Positions 27,301 through 35,309 of a DNA stretch of 64,000 nt are shown here, one piece after another. The notes beneath the pieces are model-generated. The model did not search any database, was not told the origin of the DNA, and saw only the letters and a list, made by a program, of their open reading frames with translations. A program made the position numbers and the translations under genes. Origin of the DNA: Shewanella denitrificans OS217 (lineage in GTDB: Bacteria; Pseudomonadota; Gammaproteobacteria; Enterobacterales; Shewanellaceae); assembly GCF_000013765.1 (NCBI RefSeq), contig NC_007954.1, forward strand, positions 186,001 through 250,000, in the 5' to 3' direction. How positions within the stretch are numbered: position 1 is the stretch's first letter; every line of letters starts with the position of its first letter.

Positions 27301-30300
27301 ATGGCGATGCAAAGTTAGATTTGCTAACCGCATCATCGAGCACTGGCACTTGGAAGGTGCAAAAAGCCACTCGTCCATATATCAAAGAACATGTGCTGAC
27401 TAAGATCACCAATGCCTTTGGGGTGCAGACTAAAATAGCCTATGCACCATTAAACAGTGGCGTACCCTTGATTAATCTTGAATCAAGCCAAAAGCCAAAT
27501 GATAAGGATTACATTACCCCGATAGCGGGAATGTACGTGGTGACCGAAGCGGCGACTCAGTCAACCAGTACTGAATCTGTCTTAGTGCAATATGCCTATG
27601 GTGGCCCCTTAGCCCATAAGAAAGGCCGTGGCTTTTTAGGGTTCGAAACAGTAAAAACCACTGACCCACAATCGGGTGTCGTCACCACAACTCAATATCA
27701 TCAATTGCATCCGTTGACAGGCATGCCGAAAACCACGACTCGTAAGTACCAAGATAACCTACTGAGCAGTGCAACTAACACTTATGCACAAGGCACCAGT
27801 GCTAATGGTGGCCGACATGTATATTTAAAGAGCTCAACCGAAGCCAGCTACAGTATCGATTTATCTACCGACGGCATCACAGCTACAGATCATAAAAAAG
27901 TCGCAGAAACCATTACTACCAATACCCATGACAGCTGGAATAACCTGACTCAAAGTATTGTGGACGTCAAAGATGCGGCGGGTAGCCTAGTACACAAAAC
28001 TCAAACGGATAACACCTATTCAAGTTCGGCCTATGGGATTATTAGCACAGATGCCATAGCGTTAGAGCGCAGCCACAGTCAGCAAGATGTTCAGGCGGGC
28101 ACTCAGCCCGATGCCAAGCAATTTGGCCGCCTGTACACCACCCAAGTGAAGAAGACCCGCTATAAAGATACCGCCAGTGGTACGGCAGAATCACAAACAC
28201 GTAACACTAAGTTTAGCTATTACCCGAACGGCATGTTGCGCGAATCCTTTGTTGATGGCCTGAATACTGCCTTTTTCTACGACAAATACGGTAACAAGGT
28301 AGCCGAGCAAAGTTATGCTAAACACAATGCGGTTAGCTATCAAAAGCGCGGCCAGTATTGGTTTTATGACAGTCGCGGCCAGTACCTAGCAAGGCAGATG
28401 AATCAAAATGGCGAGTCTGAAACCTATCTGCTTAACGGTAAATCAGCCAGCACGGCCACCTTGGGGCTTATTTACAGCAAAACCACCACAGGGCCAAATA
28501 AATTAGCCTCAACCAGCTATTTCGATATTCAGGGCCAAGTAGTGCGCCAACTGCTGGCGGACGGTAACTACTCAGAAACCAGTAAGACCCTCTGTGAAAG
28601 TTGCGTTGAAAATTACATTACCGAAACCAACAGCAGTAGCAATAAACCGCAAACGGTGAATTACTTCGATAAGTTTGGTCGCCAGCGCCAGCAGCGCGTT
28701 AAAGGTTTCGATGGCGCCTGGATAGTCACAGCCTCAAGCTACGACAAGTTAGGCCGTGTCACCCATAGCAGTGTGCCTAACTATGACACTGCGTCCGCGG
28801 TTAAGTCACAGCAATATTATGATGCCCTAGGGCGAGTCTATAAGCAGACTAAACTCACCGAAACCGGCACAGTCACGGTTTACAGTAAGATTGATGGCTT
28901 AGAGACCACTTCAATAGATGAAAAAGGGCTGCAATATAAAGATATCCACAGCGCCGACGGTCAGCTAATTACGCGTATTGATCCGCAAGATCAAACGATT
29001 AGCTACTATTACGATGCCTTTGGCAATGCCCGTAAAGTCACCACTAAGGCAAAAGATAAGAATAATGCCTGGAAGACGCAATCAATCACCACAAACTTCG
29101 ATGCATACGGCCGCAAAATGGCCACCAACGACCCAGATAAGGGGAGCTGGAGCTATGGCTACAATGGTTTTGGTGAGCTAATCAGCCAGACAGACGCCAA
29201 GAGTCAAACCACCACCACAGAATACGATGCCATGGGGCGCATGCTGTGGCGCAGAGATAATAGCGATCTCTCCTGTTGGAGCTATGGCAGCGATGCCACT
29301 AAAGGCAATGTCGGTAAACCCACAGGGGTTAAGCAGTGGGCGGCGCAAACCAGTTGCACCACCACGAGCGCGGTGCAGAGCAGTGAAACTTACCATTACG
29401 ATGCCTTTGGCCGTCCGGCTCAGGTTGATTACACTATCGATGGCGCAAGTTACAGCACTCGCAGTGAATATAATACCAAGGGGCAGTTGAGCCGCCAGCA
29501 TTACCCTTCTAATAATGGGGTGTTTTACGTTAACTTTTACTATAACGCTAACCATTACCTTTACTTGCAAAAAGACAGCGCGGATCGTGAGTTACGCAGA
29601 ATAACCGCCATGGATGCCCTCGGGAATATCACGGCGCAAAGCTTTGCCAACGGCACCAGTGAGGCGCGCCGCTTTAACCAGCGCACGGGCCGCATAGACA
29701 GTATCGATCTCAAGAAAGGCAATAGCTACATTCATCAGCTAAGTTATGGTCTTTTTGATGCCAAAGGCAATGTCGAATATCGCTCCCACAGCTATTACAA
29801 TGGCAGCGGCATTCAAACCTTGGGCTTCAGTGAAAACTTCACCTATGACAGCTTAAACCGCATCGAAACCCGCGATCTCAGTATTGGCACTGGCAGCCTC
29901 ACGGGCTATGGCTATGATGAGCAATACAGCTACGATGGCTTCGGTAATATCAACAGCCGTAAAGGCTATGCGGGCGGCAGTTATTCGGTCAATCTCGCCA
30001 GTTATAATTACCTGCAAAGCACCAGTGTCAACCGACTCGACAGCGCCAATGTCGATGGCAAAAGCTATAGCAAGTTTATCTATGATGCCAACGGCAATAT
30101 CACCTCAGATGGCAGCCGCAGCTTTAGCTACAATGCCTTCGATAAGGCCAGTCGCATTCAGCTAGGCAGCCAATACAGCGCCTATCGCTATGACAGCAGT
30201 CGCGCAGTATTGAGCCGCAGCGATTATCGCCAAGAGGCGGGCGAGTGGAAAACCTTTAATACCGATTATATCGGACAGTTGTACCAGCAAGAGCGCCGCT

Positions 30301-31580
30301 ATAAGGGCAGTGCAGCCATAGGCAGCAACCTGGAAAATACCCGTCACAAGTATATGTTGGGTAATATCATGGTGGTGCGCAACCAAAATGCCACCTTAGG
30401 CAACAGTGAACAGGTACAGTATCAGCATGGCGATCATCAAGGCTCAACCTTAAGCATCACCGATGAGCGCGGCAACATACTCGAGCAGTACTTCTATAGC
30501 GCATTTGGCAAACCGATGAAGCTTGCTGGCTCCAGCCTAGTGCAGGCCATCACGCCCATGGAGCGCGGCTATACTGGCCATGAGATGTTACCCAATCTGG
30601 ACGTGATCCAGATGGGTGGCCGTATCTACGACCCTAACTTGGCGCGTTTTTTACAGGCAGACCCCAACATACAGGCACCGACTAACCTACAGAACTATAA
30701 CCGTTATAGCTATGTGCTCAATAACCCGCTGACTTATACGGATCCGAGTGGTTACTTTTTTGACAAAATATTTGATTTCGTTAAGAAGTACTGGAAAGTG
30801 ATAGTGGCAGTAGTGGTAGTTGTTGTGACCTATGGCGCTGCGACTAGTTGGGTTGCATCGTGGGGCACTACTGGGGCGTTTGGAAGTGCGGCAACAGCGG
30901 CTACATCAGCAACATTAACGACCGCAGGAGCTGTCGCTACTGGAGCTATTGCGGGGGCCGCGGGTGGGTTTGTTGGAGGAGCTTTAGCGACAGGTAGCCT
31001 TAAAGGGGCGTTTCGTGGGGCCTTAACAGGTGCCATTTCAGGGGCAGCTGGTGGCTATGCAAATGCAGGTGCTGTGAGTGGTTGGGGAGATGCGGCCAAA
31101 CGTATCGCAGTGGCCGCTGCAGGTGGATGTGGTGCAGGTAAAGCTTCTGGTGGTTCTTGTAGCCAGGGGGCTAAGTTGGCTGCGGTATCACAGGCGATAA
31201 CTATGGGAGCTGGTGAGTTATATCGAAAAGTAAGTAGCCAATATAACAAAACAGGAGAACCGCATTTACTACAAGAAGGTATAAGCGATGTTGGAAAGCA
31301 GGCTAGAGTAATTCATGAACCTCATTTTTGGGGGCAATCAGATCAGGCAGGATTAATGAAGTCAATTGCAAAAGGCCCTTACATGGATGCATTTGCGGAA
31401 TTTCATGATGGGTTGCATGAATATTTACATGACTCTTTGGGTAGTTATGCATTTTTATCCGATAATTCTGCATCTCTTATTCTTACAATGCCCCCTTCAT
31501 ATGTACTTACAGTAGCTGCTGCTGCGCGACCATATTCACACTTATATTCTTTAGATTTAATGAGAGAAGGTAAAAGATGA
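24339..31580 (+). CDS. Sec-exported SpvB/TcdB/YD-repeat (Rhs-like) polymorphic toxin candidate, 2413 aa
   Basis: The protein opens with a Sec signal peptide (hydrophobic ALFLLFSSF, cleavage near residue 22). An SpvB-like domain follows (about 205-500, with YSIPLNLPPATAGVMPQVGL and GMGWNISGLS), then FG-GAP/VCBS repeats of the DxNGDGxxD type (about 560-1040). A TcdB-middle-like segment (about 1045-1150, KGRGFLGFETVKT) leads into YD repeats (about 1290-2050) and the RHS core ending NNPLTYTDPSGY at residue 2139. The last 272 residues are a variable tip: a hydrophobic helix (VIVAVVVVVVTYGAA), a Gly/Ala-rich stretch and a histidine-rich end (FHDGLHEYLHD). In this family the tip is the effector. Its biochemical activity is not recognised. 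A lipoprotein gene overlaps its stop. An RHS shell would enclose the tip; delivery is unknown. Confidence 0.88.
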   Translation: MCKQWTVFITALFLLFSSFTKADLNSDYRNYQVFTDQAGNLVLRVPATFVLIASDINIPLNITPKNGVFKLIQNGNTWSLIPMTQGEFDNLSLTAASHIRLEFQDIDGDGVNDLIVRDVSGNRDSFIVSNLTGTANVDAYSLARNGIDLSQGSALSFKDINGDGIKDIIKDENTSSATTYLGSRSGRLIDTSGTDAFTNPGNVIGLTAGQFKVTESGAATYSIPLNLPPATAGVMPQVGLSYNSQGGEGILGMGWNISGLSAIARCPKSIAIDGKIEGIKYNTSDALCFNGQRLMLNANSTNEYHTEIDNFSVITAFNGTNGPEYFTVTTQSNETHYYGKAPNNISTSEDAYVERGGYAAKSAAKLWALKAIVDNKGNYIRYDYIKNVTKGSHILNSIAYGGNETLATAPYNRIEFIYTDVARSLEGYSDGGILTNNKRLKQVIVKQDSDVFRSYNFTWLLTSIPEERNYVTGIQECFNESNTDCLPATKFEFEQPARKIPTSTYKMCRINAPAEQAICTSVNYCDATSNGSGGWCEVNYNTPDIAPFESASYGAAASNADRYYAQVLDFNGDGYADMLFPKDGKWHYYTTDWQVTTTESLINIPERFKKNYLSSDPTTRSIKTSTISNSTQVISGASIGEKGYARVIDYNGDGKQELLIPIASGYWHILSSDSSTSEQTTCEPQPYPAPPICDTHTITNKFTYTSLGILAKDYENAVVADVDGDGLQDIVFNSGSSLSYYHNLGGSFSAAKSISLDMPASFSGATAYEAYGNDIVRTSANIKNSAMIDVNGDGLTDIVIKMRKITTNPPPPGCYDPRMLAVAAVEDDEAAERCRETITVDYGTYAFIASVNAGQVSYTATDNSYLGATLKAMRVADFNGDGLTDIAYIASDRWYYRLSKGNGIFTSPKALNGIDAKTESIYNRHQFVDLDADGRSDILAATTSKNYTIFLSGPSETTESANFIKRGTLPVGTSTTPEETALRLADVDGDAKLDLLTASSSTGTWKVQKATRPYIKEHVLTKITNAFGVQTKIAYAPLNSGVPLINLESSQKPNDKDYITPIAGMYVVTEAATQSTSTESVLVQYAYGGPLAHKKGRGFLGFETVKTTDPQSGVVTTTQYHQLHPLTGMPKTTTRKYQDNLLSSATNTYAQGTSANGGRHVYLKSSTEASYSIDLSTDGITATDHKKVAETITTNTHDSWNNLTQSIVDVKDAAGSLVHKTQTDNTYSSSAYGIISTDAIALERSHSQQDVQAGTQPDAKQFGRLYTTQVKKTRYKDTASGTAESQTRNTKFSYYPNGMLRESFVDGLNTAFFYDKYGNKVAEQSYAKHNAVSYQKRGQYWFYDSRGQYLARQMNQNGESETYLLNGKSASTATLGLIYSKTTTGPNKLASTSYFDIQGQVVRQLLADGNYSETSKTLCESCVENYITETNSSSNKPQTVNYFDKFGRQRQQRVKGFDGAWIVTASSYDKLGRVTHSSVPNYDTASAVKSQQYYDALGRVYKQTKLTETGTVTVYSKIDGLETTSIDEKGLQYKDIHSADGQLITRIDPQDQTISYYYDAFGNARKVTTKAKDKNNAWKTQSITTNFDAYGRKMATNDPDKGSWSYGYNGFGELISQTDAKSQTTTTEYDAMGRMLWRRDNSDLSCWSYGSDATKGNVGKPTGVKQWAAQTSCTTTSAVQSSETYHYDAFGRPAQVDYTIDGASYSTRSEYNTKGQLSRQHYPSNNGVFYVNFYYNANHYLYLQKDSADRELRRITAMDALGNITAQSFANGTSEARRFNQRTGRIDSIDLKKGNSYIHQLSYGLFDAKGNVEYRSHSYYNGSGIQTLGFSENFTYDSLNRIETRDLSIGTGSLTGYGYDEQYSYDGFGNINSRKGYAGGSYSVNLASYNYLQSTSVNRLDSANVDGKSYSKFIYDANGNITSDGSRSFSYNAFDKASRIQLGSQYSAYRYDSSRAVLSRSDYRQEAGEWKTFNTDYIGQLYQQERRYKGSAAIGSNLENTRHKYMLGNIMVVRNQNATLGNSEQVQYQHGDHQGSTLSITDERGNILEQYFYSAFGKPMKLAGSSLVQAITPMERGYTGHEMLPNLDVIQMGGRIYDPNLARFLQADPNIQAPTNLQNYNRYSYVLNNPLTYTDPSGYFFDKIFDFVKKYWKVIVAVVVVVVTYGAATSWVASWGTTGAFGSAATAATSATLTTAGAVATGAIAGAAGGFVGGALATGSLKGAFRGALTGAISGAAGGYANAGAVSGWGDAAKRIAVAAAGGCGAGKASGGSCSQGAKLAAVSQAITMGAGELYRKVSSQYNKTGEPHLLQEGISDVGKQARVIHEPHFWGQSDQAGLMKSIAKGPYMDAFAEFHDGLHEYLHDSLGSYAFLSDNSASLILTMPPSYVLTVAAAARPYSHLYSLDLMREGKR
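29494..30761 (+). repeat. Rhs core repeat, copy 1 (inside the full-length gene)
   Basis: These 1268 bp encode the last YD repeats and the RHS core and recur at 35310-36577 with constant offset 5816. Only three base differences were seen by eye, all silent (near 29646, 30192 and 30725). Homology stops one base into the codon after DPSGYFF, exactly where the tip begins. Confidence 0.95.
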
Positions 31581-31969
31581 TGAGAGTTTTTTTTGCTTGG
31601 GTAATGAGCACAGTCTTACTATTTTTATTGAGTGGATGTGCTGTTGGTCATGACGATTACGTTAATTATCTAAATAGTAGCCTTGGGAGTAAAATGCCCT
31701 ACAAAGAACCTTATCAGCCCACTGATGCAGGAAAGATAATTAGGAGTGATTTTCTGATTGGCGGCCAAGGGCTGACGGATATTACGTCAGATGAAAATGG
31801 GTTTTTAATTTATCACTTTAGTCATCAAGAAGTATTGTCAAACATCAAAACTAAAGACTGGGTCGGTAAATGTTTAATTTATTATGTAGTAGACCCTAAG
31901 ACATATATTATAAAATCATGGGGATTCGATGACGGTGGAAATCCATTAAGTTGTAGAACTTGGCTCTAA
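31577..31969 (+). CDS. Small lipoprotein, candidate immunity protein for tip 1
   Basis: 130 residues with a lipoprotein signal peptide (hydrophobic LLFLLSGC lipobox, predicted lipidated cysteine near residue 21). Its ATG overlaps the stop of the Rhs-like gene (ATGA), so the two are translationally coupled, the usual layout of a polymorphic-toxin immunity gene. No family is recognised. A lipidated envelope location would fit a toxin acting on the cell envelope, as the hydrophobic tip suggests. Immunity is inferred from position only; an accessory secreted factor is the alternative. Confidence 0.6.
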   Translation: MMRVFFAWVMSTVLLFLLSGCAVGHDDYVNYLNSSLGSKMPYKEPYQPTDAGKIIRSDFLIGGQGLTDITSDENGFLIYHFSHQEVLSNIKTKDWVGKCLIYYVVDPKTYIIKSWGFDDGGNPLSCRTWL

Positions 31970-32019
31970 GTAACAAGTCAGAATAAACCCTAAACGTCTA
32001 ACATTATCACGACGTATGG

Positions 32020-32394
32020 AAAAATAAATCTGGACACTTACAATAAATCGTATTCGGTTAACGGCTTCACGCTTGACGTTTTTTTGTGAAGGTCATTTTG
32101 TGTCATATACCTTGAAAGACACCGTAGGCTGCGAAGTGGATAGTCTTAATGTGTATTAACCAAGAAACCATGATGCTTAACATCCCTAAAAGGTCACAAT
32201 GTATATGAATTTTATTAAGATAATGCTAACCGCAATAGTGCTATTCGCTGTGAGCTTTGCTGTTAACGCAGAGGTGAGTTCTGGTACTGTGACTGTGCTG
32301 CGAACCACTATGGATGGGCAGAAAACACTGTATTTTAAGATGAACCCCATGCCAGCAGGCGTCACCCAATGGTTATATGTCAGAGAAGGCTCAG
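32020..32394 (+). repeat. Post-tip flank repeat, copy 1
   Basis: This stretch follows the first lipoprotein gene and matches 37961-38343 after the second. It comprises an untranslated leader (TCGTATTCGGTTAACGGCT and AAGACACCGTAGGCTGCGAA are shared) plus the start of a small secreted protein gene. Divergence is clearly higher than in the Rhs core repeat: about ten differences in 190 coding bases and more, with small indels, in the leader. Confidence 0.85.
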
Positions 32395-32429
32395 AGAAAA
32401 ATTCGGCCATATATGGACGCTCCCGGTGA
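32199..32429 (+). pseudogene. Truncated copy of the small secreted protein at 38154
   Basis: The first 64 or so residues match the intact 116-residue protein (signal peptide ending VNAEV, then TVTVLRTTMDGQKTLYFK and GVTQWLYVREGS). After 32394 the sequence departs and the frame ends within 11 codons at the IS left end. The cysteine-containing C-terminal half is lost. About 19 unrelated bases separate the break from the IS inverted repeat, so the break was not a clean insertion. Confidence 0.8.
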
Positions 32430-32727
32430 GTCAAGGCAATAATCTGCTCACCTAAGGCTTTTTGGGCCTTAGTTTTCTGTTCAACTGCTTTACTCCTGCC
32501 ATTGTTATTGATGCGACTCATTTCCGCTAAAAGCGGTTGTACTGCCATATATACGGGCTATGCACGCATTCGTCTGAATGTGCTGCCCCTAATTAAATCC
32601 GTACCACTGCGCCTGTAAATGTGAAACACCCATACGGATTGGGTTACCCCATCCTTGGCCTGTTCGGGCTTACACTGGTTGGACTGAGCCATTTCTTCAT
32701 CGTTAACAACAACCTTGAGTATTAGGT

Positions 32728-32796
32728 GCTATCTTGCCGCTCTTATCATCCAGACGGGCTATAAGCCCTTGGCACGACCGAGCTGAGCAAGATAGC
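32728..32796 (-). ncRNA. Structured 3' region of the IS, candidate seekRNA/bridge-type guide RNA
   Basis: Eleven bases after the transposase stop lies a perfect 10-bp inverted repeat (32728-32737 with 32787-32796) enclosing a second hairpin (GGGCT-ATA-AGCCC, 32756-32768). IS1111-type elements are known to encode a guide RNA in the non-coding region downstream of the transposase. The structure is seen; the role is inferred. Further hairpins (GGTGAG/CTCACC at 32425-32452, CCGCT/AGCGG at 32524-32536) sit near the IS end and might instead be the guide. Confidence 0.4.
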
Positions 32797-32806
32797 GATA
32801 ACAGGG

Positions 32807-33850
32807 TTAATTGGCTTCATGGCTTATGCCTTGATAAGCGCCGTATTGCGGCGCATAGGGCACTTGCTTGTGCAATAAAATCCACATCAGCCTAGCGAGT
32901 CGATGAGCGGTGGCAACCACAGTTGTGCAGATGCTTTTACGGTTTCTTAATTGGGTTATCCACTGATTTAAATCATCATTTTTCTTACTTGCATGGCTGA
33001 CTACGGTTCTGGCACCGTGAATAAGTTGTTTGCGTAAGTAGCCGTCGCCGCGTTTGGTGATACTGCCATTAATACTCTTATTGCCTGAGGCGAATTGTTG
33101 TGGGGTTAACCCTAGCCAGACTGCTAATTCTTTAGCGCTATTAAAGGCTTGCCCTGCACCAATGGCAGCGGCAAACGCTGAAGCGATAATGGGGCCAACA
33201 CCTGGAATACTTAATAAGATTTTGCCATTAGGGTCTTGCTCTACCAGCTGTTTTATCAGGCGGTTAATGCGGTCTAAGCGGGTACTCACAGTCTGGTATT
33301 CATCCCAGAAATCATTGGCCATTAACTTGATGATAGGCCGCTGTGACTCATCGTTAATGATGTCCCACATGGCTCGCTCAAACGCACTGTGACCTTGTGG
33401 AAAACAAATACCGAAATCCACTAACACACCACGAATTTGATTGGTGCAGGCCGTTCTTTGTTTTACCAAGCGCTCTCTGACGCGGTGCAGCATCAATATC
33501 TCTTGTTGGGCTTCGGTTTTAATCGGCACAAAGCGAATGTTGGGCCTAAAATTGGCTTCATAAATCGCCATGGCATCATTTTTATCGTTCTTGCTGCCGC
33601 GTACAAAGGGCGTGACATGCTGGGCTGGAATGAGCTTAACGTTATGCCCCATGGCAAGAAACTTACGCCCCCAGTAATGGGAAGAATAACACGCCTCAAA
33701 GACCACATCACAGACTGGCTGCTGCGACATGAACTCGCTCAGCTGTGTGCGATTTAAGCGCTTGCTGAACACTTGCTTGGCGTGTTTATCCATCCCCAAT
33801 AGTTGAAATACATTTTTTGCCAAATCAATCGAAATAGTGCTAACTTTCAT
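32807..33850 (-). CDS. IS110-family transposase (DEDD recombinase)
   Basis: 347 residues, full length for the family. The N-terminal RuvC-like DEDD domain begins STISIDLAKNVFQLLGMD, with the first catalytic aspartate in IDLAK. The C-terminal Transposase_20 domain contains SIPGVGPIIASAFAAAIG, LGLTPQQFASGNKSINGSITKRG with the conserved serine region, and LRKQLIHGARTVV. The ATG at 33850 lies directly beside a copy of the terminal repeat (33853-33862). It appears intact, so the element could still be mobile. It sits between the two Rhs tip cassettes. Confidence 0.93.
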   Translation of the reverse strand: MKVSTISIDLAKNVFQLLGMDKHAKQVFSKRLNRTQLSEFMSQQPVCDVVFEACYSSHYWGRKFLAMGHNVKLIPAQHVTPFVRGSKNDKNDAMAIYEANFRPNIRFVPIKTEAQQEILMLHRVRERLVKQRTACTNQIRGVLVDFGICFPQGHSAFERAMWDIINDESQRPIIKLMANDFWDEYQTVSTRLDRINRLIKQLVEQDPNGKILLSIPGVGPIIASAFAAAIGAGQAFNSAKELAVWLGLTPQQFASGNKSINGSITKRGDGYLRKQLIHGARTVVSHASKKNDDLNQWITQLRNRKSICTTVVATAHRLARLMWILLHKQVPYAPQYGAYQGISHEAN

Positions 33851-34000
33851 GGTGGACGCTCCTTAAGTAACTGTATGGTTCAACATCAGTTTGGCGCATT
33901 GACGCCGTATTAGGGAGCGTCCATCTCATCACCCACAAAAAATAACATGATTTAGCTCCTTCTACTAAACTCAAAAAAGTTGTCGATGTTGGAGCTTGTT

Positions 34001-35019
34001 ATGCCGCGCCCTAGAAGAAGTCAGGTGAGTGTTGAGCTTCTTGTTTAACATCAGTCCTTTCTACCACTGCAACAGTCGTGTTATTCGCCGTGCATTCTTT
34101 ACCAATAAAAAGTCTGCGGTGATGATGCGCTGGTTTATTGGGTGAGTCGGGTAAGAATTTTGACCATCGTCGTGGCTGGGTCGAATCGCGACTGTTTGAA
34201 CTCGAAGCCGTTTTTGCAATCGATGTGGCCGCCTTTGCAGTGATGTCTAACCACCTTCATGTGGTGTTACGTATTGACATTGAGACTGCCAATTGCTGGA
34301 CAGACCGAGAAGTCCTCGAGCAGTGGCACAAGCTGTTTAATGGCGATGAGATAACCCAGAAATTTGTTAAAGGTGAAGTCGTTGAAACCCATGAAGTGCT
34401 CAGATTAAAGCATTCCATCGCCACTTATCGAAGCAGACTGTGCGACATCAGCTGGTTCATGCGCTGTCTTAATGAGCCGATTGCACGGCAAGCAAATCAA
34501 GAAGATAGCTGTACAGGCCGCTTCTGGGAAGGTCGCTTTAAATCGCAGGCCCTGCTAGATGAGGCCGCAGTGTTAGCCTGTATGGCCTATGTCGATCTAA
34601 ATCCAATTAGGGCCAAGATGGCAAGCACCCCTGAGCAATCAGACCACACCAGCATCCAGCTGCGGATTCAGGCGGCTTTAAGAGGTGAGCAACCTATCAG
34701 CTTATTACCTTTCATTGGAAACGAGCGAAAAAACCAACCTAAAGGGATTGCGTTTTCGCTGCAAGATTATCTTGAGCTGGTTGATGATACGGGACGTATT
34801 ATTCGCAATGACAAGCACGGTGCCATCAGCACCAATAGCGCTAAGTTACTCACAAGATTGAATATCTTTCAAGAAAATTGGCTCAAACTTACCACAGAAT
34901 TTGGTAAGTTATTTCACGGCCCAGTGGGCACGCTTCAAGAACTCACAAGCTATTGCGAGCATCTAGAAAAGCGTCGACGACATTTCGCCAGTTGTTGTCA
35001 GCACTTAATGGCTAGTTGA
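34001..35019 (+). pseudogene. REP-associated tyrosine transposase (RAYT, Y1/HUH type), frameshifted
   Basis: The gene begins MPRPRRSQVSVELL at 34001, the normal RAYT start, but stops after 15 codons. A second frame gives FYHCNSRVIRRAFF (about 34057-34098). The main frame resumes at 34138 and continues to 35019 with GKNFDHRRGWVESRL, the HUH motif in MSNHLHVVL, WFMRCLNEPIARQ, GRFWEGRFKSQALL and YVDLNPIRAKM. RAYTs are single-strand transposases that act on REP palindromes. At least two frame disruptions before residue 45 make it inactive unless sequencing error is involved. No REP arrays were recognised next to it. Confidence 0.82.
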
Positions 35020-35219
35020 CCAGCGCCTCTAAGTAAAAAGATTCTTTCATGACTCCCTACTCTGCCAAAATCAACGGGTTGGGGTAGAGCGGTTAAAAAT
35101 CACAGTTTCTTAATGAAATCAGTCTATTTAACTAATCGGCTTAGATAAATCCATGTCACATTAACCTTCTAGCAGGGAAATCCCTTAGTCTTGCTTGAGC
35201 ACACGCCGAAAGTGCATTA

Positions 35220-35254
35220 TGTGATTGTTTCATAATGGCTGGCTAGATTTATTG
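35220..35254 (+). repeat. 35-bp direct repeat, copy 1
   Basis: Starts TGTGATTGTTTCATAATGGC and ends GGCTAGATTTATTG; repeated identically at 35272-35306, period 52. Its last 14 bases occur a third time at 35258-35271. It immediately precedes the junction with the headless Rhs copy. Confidence 0.95.
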
Positions 35255-35271
35255 TTAGGCTAGATTTATTG

Positions 35272-35306
35272 TGTGATTGTTTCATAATGGCTGGCTAGAT
35301 TTATTG
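35272..35306 (+). repeat. 35-bp direct repeat, copy 2
   Basis: Identical to 35220-35254. Rhs homology starts four bases later at 35310. Confidence 0.95.
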
Positions 35307-35309
35307 ATT

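Larger units (their letters stand above)
32414..33923 (-). mobile_element. IS110-family (IS1111-like) insertion sequence
   Basis: The element is bounded by a perfect 11-bp inverted repeat (TGGACGCTCCC at 32414-32424, GGGAGCGTCCA at 33913-33923), giving about 1.51 kb. It carries one transposase gene on the minus strand. The long non-coding side (about 390 bp) is downstream of the transposase and the upstream side is only about 70 bp, which is the IS1111 arrangement rather than the IS110 one. No target-site duplication was detected, as expected for the family. Exact ends are inferred from the repeats; subterminal repeats would put the true tips a few bases outside. Confidence 0.75.

Noticed and set aside
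29227..29490. Plus-strand alternative frame inside the Rhs gene
   Set aside because: Out-of-frame shadow, no ribosome-binding site; similar shadows at 29884 and 35700 are identical because the core is duplicated.
32186..32548. Minus-strand frame overlapping the truncated small protein and IS end (MAVQPLLAEMSRINNNGRSK...)
   Set aside because: It crosses the IS boundary and runs antisense through a recognisable plus-strand signal-peptide gene; no ribosome-binding site. Its first 45 residues look protein-like, but no family was recognised.
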